Source: Siniperca chuatsi (Eukaryota > Chordata > Actinopteri > Centrarchiformes > Sinipercidae). Taken from it: a stretch of 64,000 nucleotides of DNA. The notes under the pieces were generated by a model. It was given only the letters and a program-made list of their open reading frames with translations, was not told where the DNA came from and did no database searches. A program made the position numbers and the translations under genes. Shown here one piece after another: positions 23,693 through 35,317 of the stretch. The stretch covers positions 23,049,206 to 23,113,205 of the forward strand of contig NC_058044.1 of the NCBI RefSeq assembly GCF_020085105.1, written 5' to 3'. The stretch's first letter is position 1, and each line of letters begins with the position of its first letter.

Positions 23693-25715
23693 ATCTTTTA
23701 TTCTACCCCAAAGACAGACTATCACACCTTTAACCCATCTGGGCTAAATTGGCCCTGATTTTAAAGGTATGGATCACTTCAAATAAAAATTATGTCATTA
23801 TTTACTTACCTTGATGTCAACTGAAACTTGATTTCAGTTTTGTTGTACCATTACACCAGTTGTTTAATGGTACAACTAATCAGGCCCCCCGAAGTCACAA
23901 GATACATCTGAGCGGTCGTGTCATGTTTAATGAGAAAGAAAGAAGAGAAAACATATTTCTGATATACAAAATTATCTAATCTTTTTTTTCTTTTTTTTCC
24001 TTCGCAAAATCAAAATGGATCAAAGCCCCAGTAGTTACATCACACCCAAATGAAGTTAATGGGACCAAAGTTTTTACAACTCAAAAACCATAAACCTAAA
24101 TCCCCCAATATGAGTAGCATCATCTGCCAATTAATTGCATTATGGGTCAGAAAGTGACTGAATGTTAATTTAGTGTGCAGTAATCCTATACATGTGTCAT
24201 TACTGCCACAGCAGGCAAGAAGTAGCCAACTTCTAAAAGTGTATATTCAGGAACTGTTTAAGTGAAGATATTTCAGTAGCTTATCGGTTCATCCAAAACA
24301 CATCACAATCATATAATATAAGCTGTATTGGAGTGATTCAAAGTGATACTGATATAGACTATTTATTTTCAAGAGCAGACTATAAAGTCTACATTATGTA
24401 GGCTACAAGAAAATATGAGTGATGCTCTTAATGTTTAAAGCATGAGCAAACAGTTTGTGCTGTAGTTTATATACGTGTTTTAAAAAAATAAGCTAAAAAA
24501 ATAAGGGTGGCTGTGCTTATTGTTCATGGGATCTTCACAAAAAATGTGTTTCCATGTACTGTTTTTAACAGTATGTTGTAATGTCAAAGAAACAACTGAG
24601 GGATGGTGTAAATGACCCATGAAGTGCCTCTGATGTTCCTTTCATGCTCCTGCAAATCCCATGTGGGCTCGTGCAAGGATTTCATGTCTGTTTTTTCTTG
24701 ATTTTAAACTAAATAAGTGATTTTATTTTCAATCACTTGTGGCAATTGCTCAACTTGAGCAGTTGAGCAATTGAGCTGTGCCTTTTGTCACTGGTGAATG
24801 TAAAGATGTAATTTTTTTCCTTGAAATGATCAACCAAGAAAACAAAACCAGCCCAAAATGGTAGCTCGGACAATTCGCAAAAACAGACCCACCCTTCTGA
24901 TAAGCCTGCAGCTTCCTGTGATTAAACTGTGTTTATGGAATAAAATTCCATTTTGTTATCATGTTTTCTTATTATAGCTGTTGTTATAGCTCCACACATT
25001 GTTAGTGACTGTAAGGTATCACATCCCTGAAATGAGAACTTCAGCTGTTTTGATGAGGTCTGATGGGAGTTGTACAGACCTGAGTTTATTTTTGTTATTT
25101 TATTTTTGTTTTTTGCACTCTTTCTTTGTAAAAATGATAATCCAGCACATCATCACTCACATGGTGCATGGGAGAATCGAGACGACTTGTGAACCAGCCT
25201 CACTTACAGAACCTGAACAGTTTACTTGTCGTAATAAAGCTGTCAATTATATATTTTTATATTTTATTGAAATTGATCAGATCATGTCAAAGACATTGAT
25301 CTTCAGAACAAAGAGAAAGAGAGACCTTTTGGATTTCAAATCAGTCTTTTTATGTGATTGGTTTTATCCTATACTGTTTGCTTATATTTAAATTGCCGGA
25401 ATAAGGCCACGTGTGCCAAGTGTTGGTTTTAACAATTAAACTGTTCTTCGGTTCTAACGTGTGGCTGCACTTTTTTGTGACCATGGATACCTTTTATTCA
25501 TGCATTGCAAGTATTTTTATGTGAAAAAGCTCCATGCGTTATGCAGCATTTTGTGAATGTAAGAATCTTATTGTTAGAATATACTATAGGTGTTCTAGTT
25601 TGACAGTATATGGACTTATTTTTCTACTTTGTTTTGTTGTATGTTGTTCGGTACTGCTTTCTTTAAAGAATGTGCACCACAAATTTTATTAAAGCTTCTA
25701 CTTCATCTGAAAAGT
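23693..25715 (+). other. Probable adgre5 3' UTR
   Basis: No coding exon follows the stop at 23690-23692. Candidate poly(A) signals are ATTAAA at 25688-25693 and earlier AATAAA-type strings near 24939 and 25232. The true end cannot be fixed without transcripts. Confidence 0.4.
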
Positions 25716-25795
25716 GCGTGGTTTATTAGCATTAGTCCCCAGCAGACAGATACATACACAGACTGATACTATACATACACAAATAGATACATACA

Positions 25796-27510
25796 ATTCA
25801 ATTCAATTGGGCTTCATTGGCATGGGAAACAGACGTTGCCAAAGCATGTGTGAAATAAATACATAAACAGAGGAAATGTGCTATTAATATATATACAGAT
25901 AAGTAAGATAAGGTAATAATAATAAAAACAGTAGACTTGCAGTTAAAATATACAAATACAAATATGTGAAAACTATATACACTGCAACTTTTTTTTTAAA
26001 TGAGTGTGTGTGTGTGGGTAGGCACATATTGGGCAGATCTGCCCTATCTCCTTCTCCTTGGAGTATTTTTAATTTTGAGAGCTCATTTAGCTCTTTTAGA
26101 TTACAGAGTTGAACTTGTTAAAGTAAATGTTCCTTATCTCATTGGATGTTGTACATTGTCAGAAGTGCAACTCTGTCTCAACCTCATCTGTCAAAGAGTG
26201 ACCACATATTCTGTTTTCTTTTGGTTGCCATGTTTTCTTGTGTCTTCCTTTTTCAACTGCCAGTTTGTGGTCACTGAGGCTGTACCTGGTTAGGATCTGT
26301 CTCTGCTTTCTGTCTCTGACAGTAGAGAGATATTCTGCCAATTCATAATCTCTTTTTAGGGCCAGATAACATTCAGATCTACTTTGGCTTTTAGATTCTT
26401 CTTTCCAATGTTCCAAATAGGTTTCTTTACACTGCGTTATAATTTGGTTTACTCTGATTGGTGTTTGGAAAGCAGTGCTGTTGTGAGACTGGTCTGAGGG
26501 GGGGCAGTTAGTCTCAGCACCAACTGAGAAAGGGGACTCTTTTCTGGACTCAGCTCTTGGGTTTGGAGGGCTTTGGACTGGGTGTCCAGGGGGCTGGATT
26601 TAAGGTGATTAAAAATTTGAGCGCTCTCTTTTGAATGTTAACTATCAGTGGGTAGCCTAATTCTGCTCTACATGCATTTGTTGGGGTTTTTCTGTGTACG
26701 TGTAAAATGTATCTGCAGAATTCTGCATGTAACAATTCTCTTAGATTGATTTGTCCCAACAGGTATAGCTATGATGACTGAGTGGACCCCATACTTCACT
26801 AACATACAGTCCAGTGGGCTGGATGACACTATCAAATATTTTGAGCCAATTTTCAAGAGGAATTTGAAAATTATAACATTTTCTCTTAATTGTATTTAGA
26901 GTGCTTCAAGCTTTTTCTTGAAGCACTCTAAATACAACTCCCTGATGCTGTTATGGTTATACCGAGGTAGATATAACTCATACTGTGTTCAATGATATGA
27001 TTATTTATGATAAACTGGTATTTGTGAGTTCTCAATATCTTCAAGTTTCATGTGGCTATAATTTGTTTTTTTTCTCCCCAATTTATATTTGTTTAAAATG
27101 TCATTGTACCTAATGCTTATGGCTGGGCTGTCTGGTTGGCGAAGTTCTTCATTTGCGATTTATCTCAGGTCTTTTCTGATGGTCTTGCATTCTTGATCAA
27201 ACCATTTGTTGGCGTTTTGCTTTTTAACAGGTTTCCGTTTTCTTTTATAAGGTTAGCTTTAATAGCTGCCTTATGAAATATCATATTGATATCATCAATA
27301 GCCTTTTTTACACTATCTCTGGTATGGGCATATTGATTTTGGTTGTATACTGATACATCATTCATTAGATCAGGTGAGTTCAAGGCCATGATGAATTTGT
27401 CTCCACTGTCTAGGGCCCATCTGTAAGTAGGGTTTAATTTATACAGCTTACTGGGTTCCCTTTTTGTGTCACTAAGAGAGTTTGAAGAACACATTTATTT
27501 GGTTGTGGTG
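25796..27510 (-). pseudogene. Truncated non-LTR retrotransposon inserted in a microsatellite
   Basis: The minus strand carries decayed LINE ORF2 pieces. These include 'RDSVKKAIDDINMIFHKAA' (about 27290), 'KWFDQECKTIRKDLR'-like sequence (about 27180, frame change), 'YLGITITASG' (about 26955) and 'LHAEFCRYILHVHRKTPTNA' (about 26700). Stops and frame changes separate them, so no product is expected. The minus-strand 3' end is a short (AATTG) run at 25796-25810. GATACATACA flanks both ends (25786-25795 and 27511-27520), a plausible target-site duplication within an ATAC/AGAT-rich array. The clade is not assigned. Confidence 0.8.
26890..26937. repeat. Perfect 21-bp inverted repeat (fold-back)
   Basis: Positions 26890-26910 and 26917-26937 are exact reverse complements with a 6-bp spacer (CTTTTT). 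The fold-back sits inside the LINE remnant, just downstream (in LINE sense) of the YLGITITASG piece. Confidence 0.9.
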
Positions 27511-27630
27511 GATACATACACAGATAGATACAAACATAGATAGATATACACAGATATATACAGTACATACACAGATACATACACAGATAGGTACAGTACA
27601 TCCATATACACACAGAGATACTGTAGCTAG
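27511..27630. repeat. Degenerate ATAC/AGAT short-repeat array
   Basis: Tandem 'gatacatacacagata' variants. The matching array on the other side of the LINE is at about 25743-25795. Confidence 0.7.
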
Positions 27631-27920
27631 ATATGGGACTTTCAAAAATGAAAGTACAAAATTAACTCTTTTTCTCTGTAAAATTATGGTATTTTATTTT
27701 TATCCAATACAGGAGCTGTTCTGACAACAGTCAGCATGAGTCCCACTGAGTCTACTTTCAGAATAAAAGCCATAAATTTGTCAATAATTCCGAAATTTCT
27801 ATAAAAGTTGTAAAGACTCACTTGCTGTTGCATCAAGGATATACATCAAGAAGTGATGAATGACCAAGAACTGTTCATAAGACCTCTCTGCTATGAGGAT
27901 TATGATTCCCTTCAATGTTT

Positions 27921-28520
27921 CTGTGGTGGAAAGTAACAAAGTATAATTTACTCAGGTATACTTAAAATCAGACTATGTAAGTTTTGCTTTTCTGAAATGA
28001 GAGCAAGTATGTGTTTTATTGCTTATGAATTCAACTTTTCATTTGGGAAAAATCGTCTTTCAAAAGTTGTTTTTCTCTCTGTACAAGTTAGAGGTACTTG
28101 TATTTACATTTTATGTTACATCATACTTCATACTACAGTTGAAGGAGAAATATTGAACTTCTTTACTCCACTACATTTATTTGACAACTATCAGTCGGCT
28201 ATGTATTACAGATTAAAATTTTACATACAAAACATGCAGGCCTAGTTTATGGAATATGATAAACTGCCAACTGCACAACTACTTAGTGTAGATAAAATAG
28301 TTACATTTAGCTTTACCCCGACTACAACTCTAAAATTATGCTTACGTGTTAAATCATCAGAGATAATTATTCAGTAACATAACAGGCGCCTTTCTGCAGT
28401 GCGTTTACTTTTGATAACACTGACAATATTGTCACTACAACTGGTTTTGAATGCAGTTAAATTACTTGTATTTTTATTGTACTTTAGCTAGTTTGACTTA
28501 AGTAAAATATTTCACCACAG
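27921..28520. mobile_element. Degenerate hAT-like element
   Basis: The left end CTGTGGTGGAAAGTAAC and right end AATATTTCACCACAG are imperfect inverted repeats related to the hAT element at 20851-21192. No clear target duplication remains. Non-coding. Confidence 0.5.
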
Positions 28521-28559
28521 CCGTGTACGATAATGTGTCATTCTGACTGTTGCTCATGA

Positions 28560-28861
28560 AACGAACAATATTCCTACTCCCCCCTATTAAATCAGCCATT
28601 GATCCATTCATAAATCAGACTCTGCGTGACGTGATGTCCTCGCGGCGTAATGAATCACACGCAGGCGCTGCAGTGACGCAGGGGTTTATCAGATGTACTG
28701 CTCTCAGCTACAGTAGGCTGCTGCTCATCACGCACTTTACGTCTGACAGCTCGTATACGCAGCTGCTCATTTTACTAATACTGGACCTGTGGAAGAGCCC
28801 GTTGCTGCTCTCAACTCCTTTCTTTATTTCTTGGTGGAGCAGGATTGAAATTCTTGGGCAG
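28560..28861 (+). promoter_or_regulatory. slc27a1 promoter and probable non-coding leader exon
   Basis: CpG-containing sequence with a CRE-like TGACGTGATG at about 28627 leads into a stretch ending in a good donor, GGGCAG/GTAGGC at 28861/28862. The next acceptor (CCCCACAG, ending 28935) lies 8 nt before the start codon, implying a 74-bp intron in the leader. No TATA box was identified. Confidence 0.4.
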
Positions 28862-28943
28862 GTAGGCCTCCTCTCGCCAAAAGGCATTTCTATGTATTGT
28901 TTTTGTGCATGAAGTCACTGTTTGTATCCCCACAGATAACACC

Positions 28944-31900
28944 ATGCTTCTGATGAGTGGTGTCATAGTGTGCCTCGCTGTGTTTGGGGCTGTAAGACTG
29001 CTCTCCCTCCCCTGGCTCTGCAGCCTGTTGGCCGGGCTGGGGCTCTGTGTGGTCTGGTCCTGGAAGTTCATACATGTAGCTCTACGGACCATCAAAAGAG
29101 ACCTAATGTAAGTAGTTGGTATGTATGTGCATGTATGTGCGTGTGTCTCCCGGTGTCATATCATCATTCATGCTGCCTACTCCATTCCTATTTTTTTTAC
29201 CTTTCTTTCATTCCTCCTTTTTCTGCTCCTCTCGGTCTAAAAGGTGTCTGGTTGTGATCCTGCGAGTGAGGTTTTCCATGTACCGTAATCTGCGAAATAG
29301 AAGCACCATCCCTGCCCTGTTTGCCCAGATGGTGACCCGGCACCCAGACAAACCTGCTTTGATCTACGAGACTACAGGAGAGGTGAGGACTCATCCAGGA
29401 TTACAAAATAAATGTAGCTTCAACAGAATCAGCACCTTAACAACAGAATCACGGACACATTGATTTTTTTTTCCAGGTTTGGAGTTTCAAGGAGCTGCAG
29501 GAGCGATGCCATGCTGTGGCTCACTGGGCGCTGGCACAGGGATTGGCTGAGGGAGATGTGGTGGCCTTGTACATGGAAAGCCAGCCTTTAATGACAGCTC
29601 TATGGTTGGGTCTGGCTATGATCGGTGTAGAGACTGCACTCATCAACCACAACCTTCGACAGCACTCACTGCTGCACTGTGTCAGCGTATCTGGTGCTCG
29701 GGCAATGGTGTTCGGGACAGAGATGAGAGAAGGTAGGACAATATGATAGAATAAAGATGTAGATAGTTAGATCGCTGGAGATGTTGACTGGTAGATACTG
29801 GATACGCAGACAGCAGTTGAGTGGAGTTTGATACATAGATGAATAGATGATTAAATCAGGCTACGAGTGTGATGCTCTGCTAATGAAAGAACGTGCATTC
29901 TTCTTCTACATTTGTGTCTTTTGATTGTCTCCCAGCGGTGTCAGAGGTGAGCGGTTCTCTGCAGCCCGTTTTGGTTTTGTTCAGCAGTGGTCAGCGGGAT
30001 GATAAAGACAAGCCAAGTCCAAGTCCAATCCAAGTTCAGAGCCTGGACGCCCTGCTGGAGCGTTCGCCCAAACACCCACCACACTACACACTCAGGAAGG
30101 GATTCAATGGTGAGGCTATGTGCAGAGTGTTACGGGGGGTACAGGTATGACTGTGTTGCCATATCATGTCCATGTTACATATTACAAAGTTCTGATTGCA
30201 CCACCTTGTTTTCCAAGCAAGTCTTTGCCTGCTGGATTAAACTGCTCGCTGCCAGATTTTCTCTGGTCTGCTTATGAGACTGAATCCTCTTGACAGTGCA
30301 GAACACTGTCAAACAAATCATCAACTCACTTCAAAGAAATACTATATGGCATACAACATTTATGTGCACTGTGAAAGATGTCGTTTTTATTTGACATAAT
30401 ACATTTAAAATTAACTCTAAACTTCACTTTTCAGTTATTAGGTGATTGATGATATCGTTCAATAACAATTAGCGGTTCATTATTCTGTTATTGATTTTTC
30501 TGTATTGTTTTTACCTTTACTATCACATGACATTCCTAAGTTAATACTCTTCAAGTCTTTGCTTGCACAGGCTGACAGACATACGGAGAATATGGAGACA
30601 GAGACATGTTAAGGAATGATGAAGGGGTGGGGGGTGCATACCACATGCAGAAAACACTGCGAAATATACAAAAGACAAAGCATGAAGGTGAAAAAGAGCA
30701 TTTAACATTCCCAATAATCATTCAGCTCCTAAGTCCTTTTTTCTTTCTTTTCCTGTCTTCTCTCTCTCTCTCCATGCAGACAGACTTTTCTACATCTACA
30801 CTTCTGGTACAACAGGAATGCCAAAGGCAGCTGTGGTGGTGCACAGCCGGTGAGTTTGTCTGTGATCTCATCTGAACTGATGATGCATTGTTAAGTTTAT
30901 GGAGGGATTAAAAATATCTTGAAAGCAAATGTTTAAATGACACTCACAGTGGCAACTTTTAGGGAAACGCTGCAGGACAACTGTGCCCAATTGCACCAGC
31001 TCTAATGATTTGCCCAGACACGTCTGCTGACTTATTTTTGTCAACCCTATATCTCATTTGTCAAATGATTGCTGGGTGTGGTCCAAAATGTGTATAGCCA
31101 GTAACTCTTACACTCTAGCCCTTTTTAAACAGAGATCCCACAATACTGCTGTAGAAAAGGCCGGCGGCTTTGCTTTTTTACACTGAACCAAGCGACGGCA
31201 GCATAATGCTGCCCAAGTGTATGATTTGTGATAGCATGCTGGTGACATGTAACACAACGGTGCTGCTGTCTAGTGTGTGTCCCGACCTGCCGGCTCCCCC
31301 ATTTACACAGATGTTCGTACGTTTTACCAGAACGGTGAGGCGGTATAATGGCGCAACATTCCCGCCTTGAACAGGCTGTGTAAAAGGGGCTTATGAGTCC
31401 AGGGAAATTTAGCAACCTATGAAAAAACCTTTAAAATTTTAACATCGGAATCCCCAAACTGTGTGTAGATTAAAATCAGGACCATGATGATTTCTGGTGA
31501 GTGTCATGGATGACAGTCAGTTTATTCCATCTTTTTTGTCAGGTATTATCGCATCGCTGCCTTTGGTTTCCACTCCTTTGGCTTGTGTCATGATGACATC
31601 ATCTACAACTGCCTTCCCCTGTATCATTCTGCAGGTAGGCCTCACTCCATTTACTCTCTCTCAGCCATAATCTTATTTCCCTGTCTTTAACAGGACATGT
31701 TGTTGTATATTCAGTGACAGATTGACCTCACTTCCCATATATATACAGTATATCATTGTGCTTAACTATTCCTTTATGAATGAACCATACCAGTAGTTGG
31801 TTTTCAAGTTCTTGTACTGTATCCTTATGCCCCTGGTGTCCCATATCATTGGTTTGTCCTACTGTTATATATTTTGCTTCCATTGACTTAGATCAATGGT

Positions 31901-32756
31901 AACGTCTGGGTCAAGTGTACATCTCTGACTAGTATACTGAAAAATATCTCACCAGAATCTGTTAAGCTTTTGGAGAAAAAACAGAATAAGTTGACGATTC
32001 TGATTATGTCTTTCTTTGTGTGTGTATATATACACTGTATGTGTGCATGCATGTGAAAATATGAATGTTTACAGGTACCATCATGGGTGTAGGCCAGTGT
32101 TTGCTCTTTGGTTTGACTGTTGTAGTCAGGAGGAAGTTCTCAGCCAGTCGCTTCTGGGATGATTGTGTGAAACACCACTGCACTGTGAGTACACACTGCC
32201 ACCAAAGTCACTTAACAATGAGGCGCGTCCAGCTGCAGGCCAGTTGTTCTACTGATTCTCTTCAACTAATACTGACTGAAGTTATATTGTTCTGTCCTAC
32301 GTCTATATGTGTGTGTGTGTCCAGGTAATTCTATACATAGGTGAGATTTGCCGTTATCTGTTGGCCCAGCCGGTCCATTCATCTGAGGCACATCACCGGG
32401 TGCGTATTGCCATTGGTAATGGCCTCCGTCCTTCTGTGTGGGAAGAATTTGTCCAGCGATTCAGAATAAAACGAGTTGGGGAATTTTATGGCGCCACCGA
32501 GTGCAATTGCAGCCTGATCAACATAGACGGAAAGGTGTGTCTTATTTTAAATGACTTCAAGGTAGATTGAAGGATTTTCCAAACTGTATCCTGTCTCATG
32601 TACATGTCTTACATGTCCAGGTGGGGGCGTGTGGCTTCAACAGTCGGATCTTGCCCAGCTTTTACCCCATAAGACTGGTCAGGGTGCAGGGGGAGAACGG
32701 ACAGCTGCTCAGGGATTCACAGGGACTCTGTATACCCTGTCTGCCTGGTGAGAACA

Positions 32757-32800
<44 letters not shown>

Positions 32801-34229
32801 GCCACAACTGGATAAAATAAATGTGCCAAAATGATCCATTGTGTCCTCTTCCATCTCTATGACTCTGCAGGTGAGCCAGGTATGTTAGTGGGACGCATCA
32901 ACCACACTGATCTGCTCAGGAGATTTGACGGCTACGCCGATCAGAATTCCACCAATCAGAAAATAGCTCACAATGTCTTTAAGATGGGAGACTCTGCTTA
33001 TGTCTCAGGTATGTTTCATCCTCTCTCTTTAGAATACAGTCAGAATAATGATGATCGACTGTCGGGTTCATACGCGTTTCCTCCCACAGTCTGAAGACAT
33101 ACAGTATAAGACAGCTGGACTGGAGACTTTAAATTTCCCAGAAGTGTGAATGTTTGTGATTCACTGTCTGTGATGATGATACACTTTAACCCTTGAAGTG
33201 AAAAGGCTACCCCACAGACAAAATCAAAACAGAAATACAGAAGACAGCAATAGATACAAATACCCACAGACACAGTGAGGGCATTACACAGTTTGGCTAT
33301 AGGAGACATTACGTTTCACTTCAGTAAAGCCCACTAGGAGTCATCATAATAAATCTTTAATTGAGTCCATAATTGTGACATTTACAAAAGGCATCTTATA
33401 ATATTCTGTCTAGCAGACGGCACCAGTGACTCACCATCATTTTATATCAATGTCAAAACTGTACTGGTGAATCATCATCACTAGAGTTTACCTTCTTCAC
33501 CTCCAGGGATGATGATTGTTATTATTTCTGTCTCTGTCTGTCTTTCTATCTCTGTCTCTCAGGGGACGTGCTGGTGATGGATGAATATGGCTACATGTAT
33601 TTCAGGGACCGCAGCGGCGACACGTTTCGTTGGCGAGGGGAGAACGTTTCCACCACAGAGGTGGAGGGAGTCCTCAGTCGCCTGCTGCGACACATGGATG
33701 TAGCCGTCTATGGAGTTTCTGCACCAGGTAGATATGAGACAGGATGGGGAAAAACATACAAATCCACATGAATAAAGAAACAAGATTAAGGGCTTAAAGT
33801 GGGTGTCTTTTATTCATTACCTCACCTGTCTGTCTGTGTGCAGGTGTGGAGGGAAAGGCCGGTATGGCAGCAATAGCTCACACAGGAGGCCAGTTTGACC
33901 TTGATGCATTCTTGATCGCTGTACAGAAAGCCCTGCCTTCCTACGCATGCCCTGTCTTCCTCCGACTCATGCCATCTGTTGACACTACAGGTGAGACACT
34001 GATGCAAGGACATGCAAACACACATGCATTAAAAAAAGTCAAAATTGAACATTTTCCACTTTTGTCGTCAGGTACCTTCAAAATTCAGAAGACACGACTG
34101 CAGAAGGAAGGATACAAGCCACAAAACTCGAGTGAAAAACTTTTTTTTCTGAACAGTCGTGCTGGGCGTTATGAGGCTGTCACTGATGAACTATATAATG
34201 CCATCATGGAAGGGAGAGTGTGTCTATGA
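28944..34229 (+). CDS. slc27a1: Long-chain fatty acid transport protein 1 (FATP1)
   Basis: Coding exons: 28944-29107, 29244-29382, 29477-29732, 29936-30109, 30780-30849, 31543-31634, 32075-32184, 32325-32534, 32621-32747, 32871-33008, 33563-33727, 33844-33990, 34072-34229. They give 649 aa, against 646 in human FATP1. An N-terminal membrane segment (about residues 5-40) precedes an AMP-binding acyl-CoA synthetase fold. The ATP motif [12 protein letters not shown] is at residues 249-260, then [19 protein letters not shown] and the FATP signature [23 protein letters not shown] near residue 510. FATPs promote long-chain fatty-acid uptake by coupling transport to acyl-CoA formation at plasma and ER membranes. 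FATP1 rather than FATP4 is favoured by details such as [19 protein letters not shown] and the niban3/colgalt1 neighbourhood. Teleosts can have a and b copies; which one this is cannot be told. Confidence 0.95.
31117..31391. mobile_element. Small non-autonomous DNA element in slc27a1 intron 5
   Basis: The ends AGCCCTTTTTAAACAG and CTGTGTAAAAGGGGCT are imperfect inverted repeats about 275 bp apart. The interior is more GC-rich than the surrounding intron and includes 'aggcggtataatggcgcaac'. The target duplication is not clear. Confidence 0.5.
32761..32798. repeat. CA microsatellite next to slc27a1 exon 9 donor
   Basis: A 38-bp CA array starts 13 nt downstream of the 5' splice site at 32747/32748. 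Confidence 0.9.
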
Positions 34230-34363
34230 GACAGGAGGAGGCTGAGAAGACACAGATTGCTGAAGAGGACAGTGTTTATATTTCAAAGGGTAAAGAGAGA
34301 GAAAGAAAACTGTAAATACTGATGTGGAAATATGATTGTGTCGCTGTTTTTTCTTTGCAATTA

Positions 34364-34369
34364 AATAAA
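34364..34369 (+). terminator. slc27a1 poly(A) signal
   Basis: An AATAAA lies 135 nt after the slc27a1 stop codon, followed by a T-rich stretch. It is the first canonical hexamer downstream. Confidence 0.7.
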
Positions 34370-34754
34370 CTCATTTATTTTTTACCAAATTTAATACAAA
34401 TTTTCTAACATTGGACAGTGTTATTACATTTCATTGTGTCAGTGTTATTCCATATTGAGTTAAATACTATATAAGCCTGTAACAGTTGATGGCAACAGAA
34501 GACAACATAAAGAGTTTTACATCAATTCTCTAAAAAAAGAACAGGATGGAGCTAAAACTAGTTTTTAATTTAAAGAAAAAACTCAAGCCTCTGTTGTTGG
34601 GATATAGTACAGTTTCAGAGGATGTATCAGTGCCTTTTAAGTACTGATGAGCACACAGCAAATATATATTTTCATCACACTCAGAAACAAAATCCAATCT
34701 AATCAATTCTTAAATGTATTTTATACAAGACTACTACATCTATGCTAGCAGCCG

Positions 34755-35250
34755 TACTAAGACACAACGATTCTTTGAGCTACATGCTAATGTCAGCATG
34801 CTAACATGTTAATGTTAAGCAGGTGTAATATTCACCATCTTAGTTTAGCGAGTTAGCATGCTAACATTTGCTAATTAGAACTACAGTACAGCTGAGGGGG
34901 ATGGGAACGCCATTAGTTTTGCAGGCATTTAGTCATAAACCAAAGTACTGGACAAATTAAAATTCTGACCACATGATGCTGCTTAAGGAAAAGTCAGGGG
35001 ATCACCAAAGTGATTACAATTCACCCTGACAGGAACATGAATGTTTGTACCAAATGTCATGGCAATCCATTCAGTAGTTGAGACATTTCATTCAAAACCA
35101 CAAATGTCAACCTCATAGGGCCGCTAGATGACAAGTCAGGGGGTCACCAGAGTCATCAGGAGTCATCCTCTGGGGAACATGGATGTGTGTAAGAAAAATT
35201 AATGGCAATCCATCCAATAGTTGTTGGCCGACACTGCCATCCCTACTAAA
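34755..35250. repeat. Interspersed 'agctaacatgct' repeat, copy 2
   Basis: Same family and orientation as 13660-14130. It fills most of the space between the slc27a1 poly(A) signal and the end of the TRIM gene. Part of the unit ('gggatcaccaaagtgattac', then 'aggggtcaccagagtcatc'-like) is repeated internally. Confidence 0.7.
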
Positions 35251-35294
35251 AACTAAGAACAACACTTGTATGAATGTAAAACATGGTGTTACAA

Positions 35295-35300
35295 TTTATT
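35295..35300 (-). terminator. Candidate TRIM gene poly(A) signal
   Basis: The minus strand reads AATAAA about 18 nt after the stop codon at 35318-35320. That would give an unusually short 3' UTR ending next to the interspersed repeat. Confidence 0.4.
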
Positions 35301-35317
35301 ATGGCTACACACTCTTG

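Noticed and set aside
28944-34229. slc27a4 as the identity
   Set aside because: FATP4 is close, but diagnostic stretches ([27 protein letters not shown]) and the niban3/colgalt1 neighbourhood fit FATP1 better.
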